Shown here in pieces: positions 40,282 to 49,190 of a stretch of DNA of 64,000 bases. Source of the DNA: UBA11524 sp963617205 (GTDB taxonomy: Bacteria > Bacillota > Clostridia > Christensenellales > Aristaeellaceae); contig CAVEOA010000006.1 in assembly GCA_963617205.1 (NCBI GenBank), forward strand, positions 1-64,000. Direction: 5' to 3'. The notes below the pieces were generated by a model that was not told where the DNA came from, did no database searches, and saw only the letters and a list, made by a program, of their open reading frames with translations. The stretch's first letter is position 1, and every line of letters begins with the position of its first letter. The position numbers and the translations under genes are program-made.

Positions 40282-40310
40282 TTGACAAGGATGGGTGCCT
40301 GTGCTATGAT
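40282..40310 (+). promoter_or_regulatory. Promoter of the FMN riboswitch-ribU transcript
   Basis: TTGACA (40282-40287) and TATGAT (40305-40310) with a 17-nt spacer. The -10 box lies in the loop of the galK terminator hairpin (40293-40328), so promoter and terminator occupy the same DNA. Confidence 0.85.
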
Positions 40311-40333
40311 AGCGATGAACAGGCACCCATTTT
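40293..40333 (+). terminator. Terminator of galK overlapping a promoter
   Basis: A perfect 9-bp stem, GGGTGCCTG (40293-40301) with CAGGCACCC (40320-40328), followed by ATTTTTG. The 18-nt loop contains the -10 box of the next transcription unit. Confidence 0.85.
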
Positions 40334-40364
40334 TGTGCCGTTCACATTAAATGCATAGCCACTT

Positions 40365-40594
40365 GGAGCTTCTTCGGGGCAGGGTGAAAATCCCTACTGG
40401 CGGTATAGCCCGCGACCCTTCCTACCTGTGCGGTGAGGAAGGCTGAACCGGTGAGATGAGAATCGATTCCGGTGCCAACAGTATAGTCTGGATGAGAGAG
40501 GAAAGCTGGAAGTATGCGCGTTAAACGCTGTTTTCGCCTTTTTCGCGATGCTCCGCCCCTGATTAGCGATTTGCTTCAGGGGCGTGCTATTTTT
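40365..40594 (+). ncRNA. FMN riboswitch (RFN element) with terminator platform
   Basis: The aptamer spans about 40365-40510. Conserved RFN blocks are visible: TCGGGGCAGGGTGAAAATCC at its start, then CCGCGACCC, AACCGGTGAGA, GATTCCGGTGCC and AGTATAGTCTGGATGAGAGA. The platform is a terminator, CGCCCCTGA (40554-40562) with TCAGGGGCG (40576-40584) and a T-run near 40588-40594. High FMN should cause termination ahead of ribU. Confidence 0.96.
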
Positions 40595-40611
40595 GAAGGA
40601 GGCTTGTCAAA

Positions 40612-41214
40612 ATGACACAGCTCAAAAAAGGAAAACAGCTCCCGGTTCAGTACCTGACGCGCATTGCGGTGCTCGGCGCATTGTCCGTCATCCTGTTTAT
40701 GATCGAAATCCCCGTGATTGCGTTCTATAAGCTGGATTTGAGCACGCTGCCTGCACTGCTGGGCGCCTTCTCGATGGGACCGCTGCCGGGGCTGGCCATC
40801 CTGCTGATTAAGGATCTGCTGGGCATGTTGAAGTCGTCCTCGATGTACGTGGGCGAATTGGCGGACTTCATCATGGGCGCGGCGTTCATCCTGCCGGCAT
40901 CGCTGATGTATCGCAGGAATAAGACGCGTAAGACGGCGCTGCTCGGCATGCTGACCGGCACGCTGTGCATGATCGTTGTGGCCATTCTGGTCAACTGGAA
41001 GATTGTGATTCCGTTCTACATGTCGGCGTTCAACATGCCGATGGAGAGCATCGTGGCGATGGCGCAGGGCGCAATGCCGTTTGTGGACACGGAATGGAAG
41101 CTGCTGCTGTGTGTGACAGCGCCCTTCAATCTGCTGAAGGGCATTGTGCTCAGCGTGCTGACGTATCTGCTGTATAAGCGCCTGTCGCCGCTGCTGCACG
41201 TTCGCAAAAACTGA
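40612..41214 (+). CDS. ribU: Riboflavin ECF transporter S component
   Basis: A 200-residue membrane protein with about six hydrophobic segments, the substrate-binding unit of an energy-coupling-factor transporter. It works with a shared EcfAA'T module that is not in this window. RibU-like features include the N-terminal YLTRIAVLGALSVILFMIE and the KLDLSTLPALLGAF loop. The FMN riboswitch immediately upstream makes riboflavin the likely substrate. AAGGAGG is the ribosome site. It is followed 14 nt later by tsaE, so the t6A genes may share its control. Confidence 0.93.
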   Translation: MTQLKKGKQLPVQYLTRIAVLGALSVILFMIEIPVIAFYKLDLSTLPALLGAFSMGPLPGLAILLIKDLLGMLKSSSMYVGELADFIMGAAFILPASLMYRRNKTRKTALLGMLTGTLCMIVVAILVNWKIVIPFYMSAFNMPMESIVAMAQGAMPFVDTEWKLLLCVTAPFNLLKGIVLSVLTYLLYKRLSPLLHVRKN

Positions 41215-41228
41215 GGGGAAGAGAAACC

Positions 41229-41675
41229 ATGAGAACGCATTCGCCGGAGGAAACACGCAAGCTTGCCGCAAGGCTGTCCCGTCAGCTTCAGGCAGGAGAT
41301 GTCCTGCTGCTGCTGGGCGATTTGGGCGCTGGCAAGAGCGAGTTTACCCGCGGACTTGCGCAGGGGCTCGGTATACAGGGGACAGTGGCAAGCCCGTCCT
41401 TCACGATTTTGAACGTCTACGAGGATGGGCGCGTGCCGCTGTATCATTTCGACTGGTATCGGTTGAACAGCGCAGAAGAGCTCTACGAAATGGGCATGGA
41501 TGAGTACCTCGGCGGCGATGGCGTCGCGGTGGTCGAGTGGCCGAGTCAGTGTCCGGAGGCGATTCCGGCGGATTATCTGGAAATCAGCCTGACTCCGACG
41601 GGCGAGAACGAACGCGAGGTTATTATCACGCCGCGCGGAGGATTCCGCGAAATCAGCATGGAGGAACAAAAATGA
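41229..41675 (+). CDS. tsaE: tRNA threonylcarbamoyladenosine biosynthesis ATPase TsaE
   Basis: A 148-residue P-loop protein that assists TsaB-TsaD in making t6A at position 37 of ANN-decoding tRNAs. Walker A is LGDLGAGKSEFTRG; PSFTILNVYE and HFDWYRL are family signatures, as is VVEWPSQ. The stop overlaps the tsaB start by 4 nt. tsaD and tsaC are not present here. Confidence 0.96.
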   Translation: MRTHSPEETRKLAARLSRQLQAGDVLLLLGDLGAGKSEFTRGLAQGLGIQGTVASPSFTILNVYEDGRVPLYHFDWYRLNSAEELYEMGMDEYLGGDGVAVVEWPSQCPEAIPADYLEISLTPTGENEREVIITPRGGFREISMEEQK

Positions 41676-42373
41676 AGCTGCTTGCGGTGGATACGTCCGG
41701 TCCGGTGTGCGGCGTAGCGATTCTGACGGAGGATGGCATCCGGCATGAATGCGTCACCATGAATCATAAGACGCATTCGGTAAACCTGCTGCCGATGATT
41801 GACCGTGCGTTTCAGGCGACAGGGCTGACGATTCTGGATATGGATCGTCTGGCGGTCGTTGTCGGTCCGGGGTCATTCACGGGCGTCCGGCTCGGCGTCA
41901 GCACGGTGAAGGGGCTTGCGCACGGTGCGAATAAGCCGTGTGTCGCGGTGAACGCGCTCGAAGCGATGGCGCAGGGCATCAGCGACTTTGACGGCATTGT
42001 CTGCCCGATTCAGGATGCACGTGCAGGTCAGGTATACGGCGCGGCGTTCCGCGTTGGTGGAGAACGGCCGGAGCGGCTTATGAAGGATCAGCCGCTGAAG
42101 CTGGAGGACTACGTGACGGAAATCGGACGTTTGGGCGAACGATTCCTGTTCCTCGGCGACGGCATGCCGGTGCAGCGCGAAAAGATTCAAGCGCTGCTGG
42201 GTGACAAGGCAGTGTTCGCGAAGCCCATGCATGCATTCCTGCGCCCGTCGTCCGTGGCGTATCTGGCTGCGCTCGAGGAGAATACGGTTGATTACCTGAC
42301 GCTGATGCCGTTGTATCTCCGCGCCCCGAATGCAGCGCTGAACAAGAAGCTGACGGAGGGTCTTCATGCCTGA
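41672..42373 (+). CDS. tsaB: tRNA threonylcarbamoyladenosine biosynthesis protein TsaB
   Basis: A 233-residue ASKHA-fold protein that dimerises with TsaD in t6A synthesis. The N-terminus MKLLAVDTSGPVCGVAILT and the VVVGPGSFTGVRLGV segment are diagnostic. It lacks the metal-binding histidines of TsaD, as expected. ATG 41672 overlaps tsaE (ATGA) and has GGAGGAAC ahead of it; the longer frame from 41537 is rejected. The end overlaps rimI by 8 nt. Confidence 0.95.
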   Translation: MKLLAVDTSGPVCGVAILTEDGIRHECVTMNHKTHSVNLLPMIDRAFQATGLTILDMDRLAVVVGPGSFTGVRLGVSTVKGLAHGANKPCVAVNALEAMAQGISDFDGIVCPIQDARAGQVYGAAFRVGGERPERLMKDQPLKLEDYVTEIGRLGERFLFLGDGMPVQREKIQALLGDKAVFAKPMHAFLRPSSVAYLAALEENTVDYLTLMPLYLRAPNAALNKKLTEGLHA

Positions 42374-42866
42374 GCAGAGTGAAATCCGCATCCGCCGGAT
42401 GACCATGGACGATGTGGACGGCGTATATGCGGTTGAAACAGCGTGCTTTGAGGACGCATGGAGCCGTGATGCCTTTGTGAGCGATATGAACAACCACGTT
42501 GCACGGTATCTCGTTGCGGAGGCGAACGGCAAGGTCATCGGCTATGCCGGCGCGTGGGTGATTCTGGACGAAAGCCACATCACCAACATTGCGCTGTTTG
42601 TGGAATATCGCGGGCAGGGCATCGGCAAGCGGCTGACGACCGCGCTGCTGCAGTACATCTCGAATCTCGGCGCTGCGTATGCGACGCTGGAGGTGCGCAG
42701 GAGCAACCTGATTGCGCAGGCACTGTACCGGTCGCTCGGCTTTGTGCAGCTGGGCGTTCGCAAGCGCTACTACACGAACAACGGAGAGGATGCGCTGCTG
42801 ATGGTCTGCGAACACCTGCCGGCGGCTGAACCTGATTTCACCGAGGAAGAAACAGTTTTTGAATAA
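42366..42866 (+). CDS. rimI: Ribosomal-protein-alanine N-acetyltransferase-like (RimI)
   Basis: A 166-residue GNAT acetyltransferase. The acetyl-CoA loop is VEYRGQGIGKRLTTAL, with the preceding ITNIALF strand and the LEVRRSNLIAQALYRSLGF segment typical of RimI. E. coli RimI acetylates the N-terminus of S18; targets here may be wider. It overlaps tsaB by 8 nt, the common tsaE-tsaB-rimI order. It ends at a strong terminator. Confidence 0.92.
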   Translation: MPEQSEIRIRRMTMDDVDGVYAVETACFEDAWSRDAFVSDMNNHVARYLVAEANGKVIGYAGAWVILDESHITNIALFVEYRGQGIGKRLTTALLQYISNLGAAYATLEVRRSNLIAQALYRSLGFVQLGVRKRYYTNNGEDALLMVCEHLPAAEPDFTEEETVFE

Positions 42867-42872
42867 AAAATG

Positions 42873-42900
42873 ACGCTCGTCCGCATGACGGGCGTTTTTT
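42873..42900 (+). terminator. Terminator after rimI
   Basis: ACGCTCGTC (42873-42881) pairs with GACGGGCGT (42887-42895), one G-U pair, followed by six T. It ends the ribU-tsaE-tsaB-rimI unit. Confidence 0.88.
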
Positions 42901-42916
42901 GCAAAGGAGGCAGCCT

Positions 42917-43876
42917 ATGGCGACGATTCTGGTGACGCACGGCGTGCCGAACGATGGCTTTTCGCTTCTGCAGGGGCATACGGTCATCATGCCTGCACCG
43001 CTGACAGCCTTCACGGACGAACAGCTTGCCGCTTATATGCCCATGGCGGATGCAGTGGTAGCCGGTGGTCGACTGACTGGGGACCTCATCCGCAAGGGGA
43101 GAAAGCTGAAAATCATCGCGAACTACGGCGCAGGATATGACGGCGTGGACGTTCATGCGGCGGCGGAATGCGGTGTGCCGGTCACGAATCTGCCGGATAC
43201 GGTGGCGGAAAGCACGGCGGAGCTTGCCTTCGGGCTAATGCTGGCTGTATCCAGAAAAATCGGCGAAAGCACCATCCACATGCACAGCGAAGCGCCGGAA
43301 GGGCTGTTCGGCATGGGGCGCAACATGGGGCGCAACCTGCGTGGACAGACGCTGGGCATCCTCGGCTGCGGCAAAATCGGACAGCGAACGGCAGAGATGG
43401 CATCGGCATTCGGCATGCGCGTGGTGGGCATCAGCCGGCACGGTGTGCATCATCCGTGCATCGAGAGCGTAACGCAGGAGGAACTGCTGACATGCTCGGA
43501 CATTGTGTCGCTGCATTGTCCTTTGACGGAGGATACGCGCGGCATGGTCAGCAGGGAAGTGCTGTTTGCCATGAAGCGCGGCGCAATCCTGATTAATACG
43601 GCTCGTGGTGCGCTGGTGGATTCCAGGGCACTCGCGGACGCGATTTGCTGCGGTCAGCTGTCGGGCGCCGGATTGGATGTGTATCCCGATGAGCCGCATG
43701 TGCCGGAATGCCTGCGCGCATTGCCGAATGTGGTGCTGACGCCACATGTCGGCGCGAACACCAAGGAGGTTCGCAGACGCATGGCGGAGGAGTGTGCACG
43801 GCAGATTCTGGATGCGCTGGCAGGCAGGCTGCCGGAGCATGTTGTGAATGGAATTTCCAAGCCAATTAGTTTGTAA
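42917..43876 (+). CDS. D-2-hydroxyacid dehydrogenase (NAD(P)-dependent)
   Basis: A 319-residue dehydrogenase of the D-isomer-specific family (glyoxylate/hydroxypyruvate or phosphoglycerate type). The Rossmann motif is LGILGCGKIGQRTA near residue 145. The catalytic set is Arg in INTARGALVD, Glu in the DVYPDEPHVPE region and His in LTPHVGANT. GRNLRGQTLGI precedes the cofactor loop. No C-terminal ACT domain is present, so classical SerA is unlikely. ATG 42917 follows AAAGGAGG. It directly follows a terminator without an obvious promoter. The substrate is not determined. Confidence 0.88.
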   Translation: MATILVTHGVPNDGFSLLQGHTVIMPAPLTAFTDEQLAAYMPMADAVVAGGRLTGDLIRKGRKLKIIANYGAGYDGVDVHAAAECGVPVTNLPDTVAESTAELAFGLMLAVSRKIGESTIHMHSEAPEGLFGMGRNMGRNLRGQTLGILGCGKIGQRTAEMASAFGMRVVGISRHGVHHPCIESVTQEELLTCSDIVSLHCPLTEDTRGMVSREVLFAMKRGAILINTARGALVDSRALADAICCGQLSGAGLDVYPDEPHVPECLRALPNVVLTPHVGANTKEVRRRMAEECARQILDALAGRLPEHVVNGISKPISL

Positions 43877-43892
43877 ATCCGCCTGCAAATGA

Positions 43893-43921
43893 TTGACATT
43901 CGACTGCATTCGCGGTAAAAT
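43893..43921 (+). promoter_or_regulatory. Promoter of phosphoribosyltransferase gene
   Basis: TTGACA (43893-43898) and TAAAAT (43916-43921) with a 17-nt spacer. Confidence 0.75.
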
Positions 43922-43984
43922 ATGATGTAAAAGCGCTTGAAAAGGGCGCCTTACAATCTGTCTGAAGACAAAGGGGATACGAAC

Positions 43985-44542
43985 ATGTTAGCGCATGAAA
44001 TGACTATTGCAGGACTCAAGCGCGCCCTGCCGATTTGCCGCGTGAGTGATGACCTTTATATTGCCGGTTTCGTGATCTTTGGCGACTGCGAGCTGACCAT
44101 CGCCTGCGCGACGGAGCTGCTCAAGCGCGCACCTGAATACGATTACATCATCACGGCGGAGTCAAAGGGCATTCCGCTGGTGTACGAAATGGCTCGTCAG
44201 CACGGCGACAAGAAGTGGTTTCTTGCGCGCAAGGGCGTGAAGGTGTATATGCAGAACGTTCTCGGCGTTGAGGTGAAGTCCATCACGACTGCCGCAGTGC
44301 AGAAGCTCTACCTCGATGGCGCGGATGCCGAAATGATGAAGGGCAAGCGTGTTCTGATCGTCGACGACGTGATTTCCACTGGCGAATCGCTCAATGCGCT
44401 CGAAGCGCTTGTCAATCAGGCAGGTGGCGAAATCGTTGGACGCATGGCGATTCTTGCTGAGGGCGATGCGCAGGACCGCAAGGACCTCGTTTACCTCGAG
44501 AAGCTGCCGCTGTTCAACGCGAAAGGCGAAATCATCGGCTAA
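43985..44542 (+). CDS. Adenine-phosphoribosyltransferase-like protein
   Basis: A 185-residue type I phosphoribosyltransferase. The PRPP-binding motif VLIVDDVISTGES is at about residues 122-134, and the ITAESKGIPLVYEMA segment forms the PPi loop. Related proteins are usually annotated as adenine phosphoribosyltransferase for purine salvage, but the base-recognition hood differs, so a xanthine or regulatory role is possible. ATG 43985 follows AAAGGGGATACG. It is monocistronic between its own promoter and a terminator shared with the minus-strand amylase gene. Confidence 0.8.
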   Translation: MLAHEMTIAGLKRALPICRVSDDLYIAGFVIFGDCELTIACATELLKRAPEYDYIITAESKGIPLVYEMARQHGDKKWFLARKGVKVYMQNVLGVEVKSITTAAVQKLYLDGADAEMMKGKRVLIVDDVISTGESLNALEALVNQAGGEIVGRMAILAEGDAQDRKDLVYLEKLPLFNAKGEIIG

Positions 44543-44558
44543 TGGCACAAGAATAAGA

Positions 44559-44595
44559 AGAACTCCGACCGCATCAGCAGCCGGAGCTTTTTCTT
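44559..44595. terminator. Bidirectional terminator
   Basis: CTCCG (44563-44567) pairs with CGGAG (44582-44586), extended by AAGAA and TTTTTCTT flanks. It separates the convergent phosphoribosyltransferase and amylase genes. Confidence 0.65.
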
Positions 44596-46366
44596 ATTTC
44601 AGATTTCTGCAGATTCGGATGATTTCCATGCCGGTCACATTGGTCGGCTGACCGAGTGCGTCAAGACCATTCTTCATGCTGCGCGTAATCACGAGCGTAT
44701 CATCATTGCGTGCCTCAATGTCGCACCAGCCCAGCCGCAGGAGAGCCGAATGCTGACGGTGGCGCAGCTTGTTGCTGACATAGGCTGTCAGCGACTGATC
44801 CTCGTGCCCCCATGGGAAGGCACGGCGATTCCACGGGTCGTGGCAGCCGGTCAGACCAGCCTCGTCGCCGTAGTAGATGGTGACGCAGCCGGGCAGGGCG
44901 CACAGCAGGTCGATGCAGAGCTTGTAGCGCTTGACGGCCGTCTCGTATTCATCGACGCTCAGACGGACATGCTGCTGATCCGCCTTGCTCAGCTCCTGAC
45001 ATTCGCGTCCGGCGAGGATGTTCAGCACGCGGCAACGGTCATGGCTGCCGATGAGGTTCATCAGCGCGTAACGGAACTGTGCCGGATAGACCTCCTGCTG
45101 GTGGCGGATGAGGCGCACGAAGTCAGCAGCAGACTCCTTGCCCATCACGAAGTCCAGAATCGCCTGACGGACAGGGTAATTCATGACGCTGTCGAGCGTG
45201 TCGCCCGTGCAGTAGCAGCGCATCTGCCCGTAGGAAATCTTGTTGCTTGCGTCCTCCCAGACTTCGCCAAGCACAACCGCCTCGGGATTGGTGCTCTTTG
45301 CAGCGATGCGCAGCTTACGCAGGAAGTTCATCGGCAGCTCATCTGCGACATCGAGCCGCCAACCGCAGCTGCCTGCCTCAATCCAGCGCGGCACAATGCC
45401 CTCGTGCGGCTGGAACATGAACTTCTGATAGTCTGGATTATCCTTGCGAAGCTCCGGCAGGGACAGGATGCCCCACCAGGCCTTGTAGTCATCCGGATAA
45501 TGGTTGAAGGTGTACCAGTCGTAATAGGCGGAGGATTGCCCCTGATACGCGCCAAGTGTCTCATAGTGCCCGAAGTGGTTGAAGTACACGCTGTCCTCGC
45601 CCGTGTGGGAGAAGACACCGTCGAGCATGACGCGCATGCCCTGCTCCTTCGCTGCCCTGCATAGTGCGGTAAACTCCTCGTTCGTGCCGCACAGCGGGTC
45701 AATCTGCGTGTAGTCGCCGGTATCGTAGCGATGGTTGGAGCGCGCACGGAAAACAGGATTCAGGTAGATGATGTCAATGCCGAGGCGCTTCAAATAGGGG
45801 AGCTTCTCCTGAATGCCGGTTAATGTTCCACCGTAGAAATCAAGCTCCTGATATTTGCCGCCGCGCAGGTCGCCGACGCTGAGCAGCTCTTCATCCCAGT
45901 CCTTGTGGATATAGCGATCCTGCCGCGAATCAACGGATTGCGTCGGTGCACGGCGGAAACGGTCAGGGAAAATCTGATAGATGTTCGCACCATGGAAGGC
46001 TTCAGGCGTCCTGTAGGCAGGGTCGTAGACCGTAATCTGGAACGATTCCGGCTCGCCGTGCTCACAGCAAAGCCCAACACCGCCGAGCTTGTCCGGCTGA
46101 TTGCCATAGCGCAGCGTCCGACCGTCCTTGCGGTAGATGATGAAGTAGTACCAGAACAGACCGGGCTCTTTAGGCAGCGGAATGGCAATTTCCCAGACGT
46201 GCTCCGCCGTTGGCAGCATGGCATAGCAAAGCTCCTCTGTCATCCACGTGCGGAGTACGACGGTTGTTGCCTCGTCACAGTGGATGCGGATGAGAACGTT
46301 GCTGCCGGCAGGCGCGGGACCGGATGGATCACGGTAAAATGCATCGTGGGAATTGTGCAGGATCAT
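44594..46366 (-). CDS. GH13-family alpha-glucan hydrolase (neopullulanase/cyclomaltodextrinase-like)
   Basis: A 590-residue cytosolic GH13 enzyme without signal peptide. An N-terminal beta domain of about 125 residues resembles the CBM34/starch-binding region of neopullulanases. The barrel begins near NIYQIFPDRF. The catalytic nucleophile is Asp in GWRLDVADELP, the acid/base Glu in VVLGEVWEDA and the third Asp in LIGSHDR. It likely trims maltodextrins or glycogen branches for phosphorylase, the gene 96 nt upstream on the same strand. An open frame reaches 46420, but that codon sits inside the glgP terminator, so ATG 46366 is preferred. Confidence 0.87.
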   Translation of the reverse strand: MILHNSHDAFYRDPSGPAPAGSNVLIRIHCDEATTVVLRTWMTEELCYAMLPTAEHVWEIAIPLPKEPGLFWYYFIIYRKDGRTLRYGNQPDKLGGVGLCCEHGEPESFQITVYDPAYRTPEAFHGANIYQIFPDRFRRAPTQSVDSRQDRYIHKDWDEELLSVGDLRGGKYQELDFYGGTLTGIQEKLPYLKRLGIDIIYLNPVFRARSNHRYDTGDYTQIDPLCGTNEEFTALCRAAKEQGMRVMLDGVFSHTGEDSVYFNHFGHYETLGAYQGQSSAYYDWYTFNHYPDDYKAWWGILSLPELRKDNPDYQKFMFQPHEGIVPRWIEAGSCGWRLDVADELPMNFLRKLRIAAKSTNPEAVVLGEVWEDASNKISYGQMRCYCTGDTLDSVMNYPVRQAILDFVMGKESAADFVRLIRHQQEVYPAQFRYALMNLIGSHDRCRVLNILAGRECQELSKADQQHVRLSVDEYETAVKRYKLCIDLLCALPGCVTIYYGDEAGLTGCHDPWNRRAFPWGHEDQSLTAYVSNKLRHRQHSALLRLGWCDIEARNDDTLVITRSMKNGLDALGQPTNVTGMEIIRICRNLK

Positions 46367-46418
46367 GGTGTCGACCACCCATTCATCAAAAATACGGCAA
46401 AAAATAGATGGGCACGGC

Positions 46419-46446
46419 AAAAAGTCCGAATTTCTCCGGACTTTTT
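46419..46446 (-). terminator. Terminator after glgP
   Basis: A perfect 10-bp stem, AAAAAGTCCG (46419-46428) with CGGACTTTTT (46437-46446), 8-nt loop. On the minus strand the arm's T-run gives the U-tract. It lies between glgP and the GH13 gene; no promoter for the latter is obvious, so partial read-through is likely. Confidence 0.75.
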
Positions 46447-46462
46447 ACCGTTCATTCGTAAA

Positions 46463-48922
46463 TTAGCGCTTTCCCTTCAACGGGTCGAGATGCCAGATGC
46501 GATCGTTGTACTCGCGGATGGTGCGGTCGGAGGAGAAGATGCCGGACATCGCGGTGTTGATGACCGCCATGCGGTTCCACTTGTCCTTGTCGGCATAATC
46601 CGTGTTGATGCGGCGCTGTGCCATGGAATAGGAGCCGAAGTCCTTGAGGACGAAGTACGGGTCTGCCATGTTGCCCCAGTCGCCGATGAGCAGGCTGTGA
46701 TAGAGATCCTGCAGCACACCGGGCGCATCAGGCAGCACAGTTCCGTCGATCATCTGCGTCATGGCAAGGCGCAGCTCCTGGTTCGTCTCGAAGATTGTCA
46801 TCGGGTTGTAGTTCCGTTCGCGGTACATGTCCAGCACCGTGTCGGAACGCATGCCGAAAATATAGATGTTGTCCAGACCGACCTGTTCGGAGATTTCAAC
46901 ATTCGCGCCGTCCATCGTGCCGATGGTGACTGCGCCGTTCATCATGTACTTCATGTTGCCGGTGCCGCTGGCTTCCTTTGAGGCGGTGGACAGCTGCTCG
47001 GATACCTCGGTCGCGGGAATCAGCACCTGAGCGCTGGAAACATCGTAGTTCTCGAGGAATACAACCTGCAGCATCTTGCTGGCACGCGGATGCTTGGCAA
47101 TCAGGGCTGCAATGCCGTTGATGAAGCGGATGATCTGCTTGGCGCGGTTGTAGCCGGGAGCCGCCTTCGAGCCGAAAATGAACACCCGCGGCTGCATGGT
47201 GAAGTTCGGGTCGTTGACGATACGGTTGTAGAGCACCAGCACGTGCAGGGCGTTCAGCATTTGCCGCTTGTATTCGTGCAGGCGCTTGGACTGTGCGTCG
47301 AAGATGAAGTTCGGGTCGACAATCACATTCTGCCGATCCTTGAGGAACGCGGCAAGGCGCTCCTTGTTGTGGTGCTTGATGGCGGCAAACTTCTCGCGGA
47401 AGGCGGCGTCATCGGCATACGGCGCCAGCTCGTGCAGCAGCTCAGGCTCTTTAATCCAGTTCGTACCGATTGTGTCGCAAATCAGGCTCGTCAGCTCGGG
47501 ATTGCAAGCCATAAGCCAGCGGCGGTGCGTGATGCCGTTCGTGATGGCGCTAAACTTCTCCGGCATGACCAGATAGAAGTCATGGAACGTTTCTGCCTTG
47601 AGAATATCGCCGTGCAGCTGGCTGACGCCATTGGTGGAAAACGTCATCGCGACGCACAGGTTCGCCATGTGGATGTAGCCATATGCGATGATGGCCATGT
47701 GACCGACGCGCTCTGCCTGACCGGGGAAGAAATTCCACAGGCGTGCACAGAGGCGCTTGTTCATCTCAACCAGAATCTGGTAGATGCGCGGCAGCAGCGT
47801 TTTGACCATTTCCTCCGGCCACTTTTCGAGCGCTTCCGCCATGATGGTGTGATTGGTGTACGCCATCGTACGGCTGACAATCTGCTGCGCTTCGTCCCAA
47901 CCGAGACCTTCCTCGTCCATCAGCAGGCGCATCAGCTCCGGAATTGCCAGACCGGGATGCGTGTCGTTGATATGAATGACGACTTTCTCCGGCAGCTTGC
48001 TCCAGTTCGTGCCGTTGAGCTTCTTGAAGTCCTTCAGGATATACTGAAGCGTGGCGGAGGTGAAGAAATATTGCTGCTTCAGGCGGAGCAGCTTACCCTC
48101 ATAGTGGTTGTCCTCAGGGTACAGGATGTTTGAAATGGCTTCGGCAAGCTCCTTTTCCTCGGAGGCCTGCACGTAATGACCGTGGTTGAAATCGCTCAGG
48201 TCAATGCGCTTCGGTGCGCGGGCGCTCCACAGGCGCAGGCTGTTGACGGTCGAGGTGTCGTAGCCGACGAGCGGCATGTCATACGGAACGGCTTCAACCG
48301 TGTTGTAGCCGACATGACGGAAGGTGGTGCGGCCGTTTTCATTCACCATTTCAACGGAGCCGTTGAAGTGCACCTCGCAGGCATCCTCCATGACGGGCAT
48401 TTCCCACACGTTGCCGTTGCCGAGCCAGTAGTCCGGCAGCTCAACCTGCTGACCGTCGACGATTTTCTGACGGAACAGGCCGTATTCATAGCGGATGGAG
48501 CAGCCCATGCTCGGCAGGTCAAGCGACGCCAGCGAGTCCATGAAGCACGCAGCCAGTCGGCCGAGACCGCCGTTGCCCAGCGCGGGTTCCGGCTCTTCGC
48601 GGAGCACATTGTCCACATCGATATGCAACTCTTCGAGCGCCTGCTTGTAGGCATCGAGCGACACGAGGTTCAGAACGTTGGTATACAGGCTTCTGCCCAT
48701 CAGAAATTCAACGGAAAGATAGAACAGGCGCTTGCTGTTGTTCGTCTTGCGCTCTTCGCGGGAGACCATCCATTTCTGCATGATCTGATCGCGGACAGTC
48801 GATGCAAGGGCACGGTAGATCTGCCCATTGGAAGCTTCTTCGATTGTTCGACCGTTATAGCGCTGCAGCTTGCCGATGATGGAAGCTTTAATCGAGTCTT
48901 TATCAAAGGATGTCGTAGGCAT
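46463..48922 (-). CDS. glgP: Glycogen/alpha-glucan phosphorylase
   Basis: An 819-residue pyridoxal-phosphate enzyme that releases glucose-1-phosphate from alpha-1,4-glucans. The PLP lysine lies in EASGTGNMKYMMNG, followed by GTMDGANVEI. RRWL near ITHRRWLMACNP and the N-terminal LSVEFLMGRSL are also typical, and the length matches bacterial GlgP. ATG 48922 has AAGGAGG directly upstream; the longer frame to 48970 does not. It is the first gene of a glycogen-degradation pair with the GH13 enzyme, and the counterpart of glgB-glgC about 12 kb away. Confidence 0.97.
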   Translation of the reverse strand: MPTTSFDKDSIKASIIGKLQRYNGRTIEEASNGQIYRALASTVRDQIMQKWMVSREERKTNNSKRLFYLSVEFLMGRSLYTNVLNLVSLDAYKQALEELHIDVDNVLREEPEPALGNGGLGRLAACFMDSLASLDLPSMGCSIRYEYGLFRQKIVDGQQVELPDYWLGNGNVWEMPVMEDACEVHFNGSVEMVNENGRTTFRHVGYNTVEAVPYDMPLVGYDTSTVNSLRLWSARAPKRIDLSDFNHGHYVQASEEKELAEAISNILYPEDNHYEGKLLRLKQQYFFTSATLQYILKDFKKLNGTNWSKLPEKVVIHINDTHPGLAIPELMRLLMDEEGLGWDEAQQIVSRTMAYTNHTIMAEALEKWPEEMVKTLLPRIYQILVEMNKRLCARLWNFFPGQAERVGHMAIIAYGYIHMANLCVAMTFSTNGVSQLHGDILKAETFHDFYLVMPEKFSAITNGITHRRWLMACNPELTSLICDTIGTNWIKEPELLHELAPYADDAAFREKFAAIKHHNKERLAAFLKDRQNVIVDPNFIFDAQSKRLHEYKRQMLNALHVLVLYNRIVNDPNFTMQPRVFIFGSKAAPGYNRAKQIIRFINGIAALIAKHPRASKMLQVVFLENYDVSSAQVLIPATEVSEQLSTASKEASGTGNMKYMMNGAVTIGTMDGANVEISEQVGLDNIYIFGMRSDTVLDMYRERNYNPMTIFETNQELRLAMTQMIDGTVLPDAPGVLQDLYHSLLIGDWGNMADPYFVLKDFGSYSMAQRRINTDYADKDKWNRMAVINTAMSGIFSSDRTIREYNDRIWHLDPLKGKR

Positions 48923-49007
48923 GGAAATCCTCCTTACGTTTGAAAGGGGTTCAACGGCAAATGCCTGCATCAGTCATTGAAAAAAGCAGTTTGCCACCCA
49001 AATAATA

Positions 49008-49036
49008 ATCATATCACAACATCCAAAATAAGACAA
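49008..49036 (-). promoter_or_regulatory. Promoter of glgP
   Basis: On the minus strand, TTGTCT (49036-49031) and TATGAT (49013-49008) with a 17-nt spacer. Confidence 0.7.
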
Positions 49037-49127
49037 GGGCAGGATAGTAACAAAAATCCGAAAAAACTGCGAAATGTTCACAAAAACAAGGGAAAAGCAA
49101 CGGTGCGTGGAAAATCCGCCGAATTGC

Positions 49128-49156
49128 TTGCAAATGCGGTTGGTGTGGCTTATAAT
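49128..49156 (+). promoter_or_regulatory. Promoter of the nucleotide-sugar dehydratase gene
   Basis: TTGCAA (49128-49133) and TATAAT (49151-49156) with a 17-nt spacer. Confidence 0.75.
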
Positions 49157-49190
49157 GATGAAGTATTTTCAATGAAGAAGGAGCTTCCGC

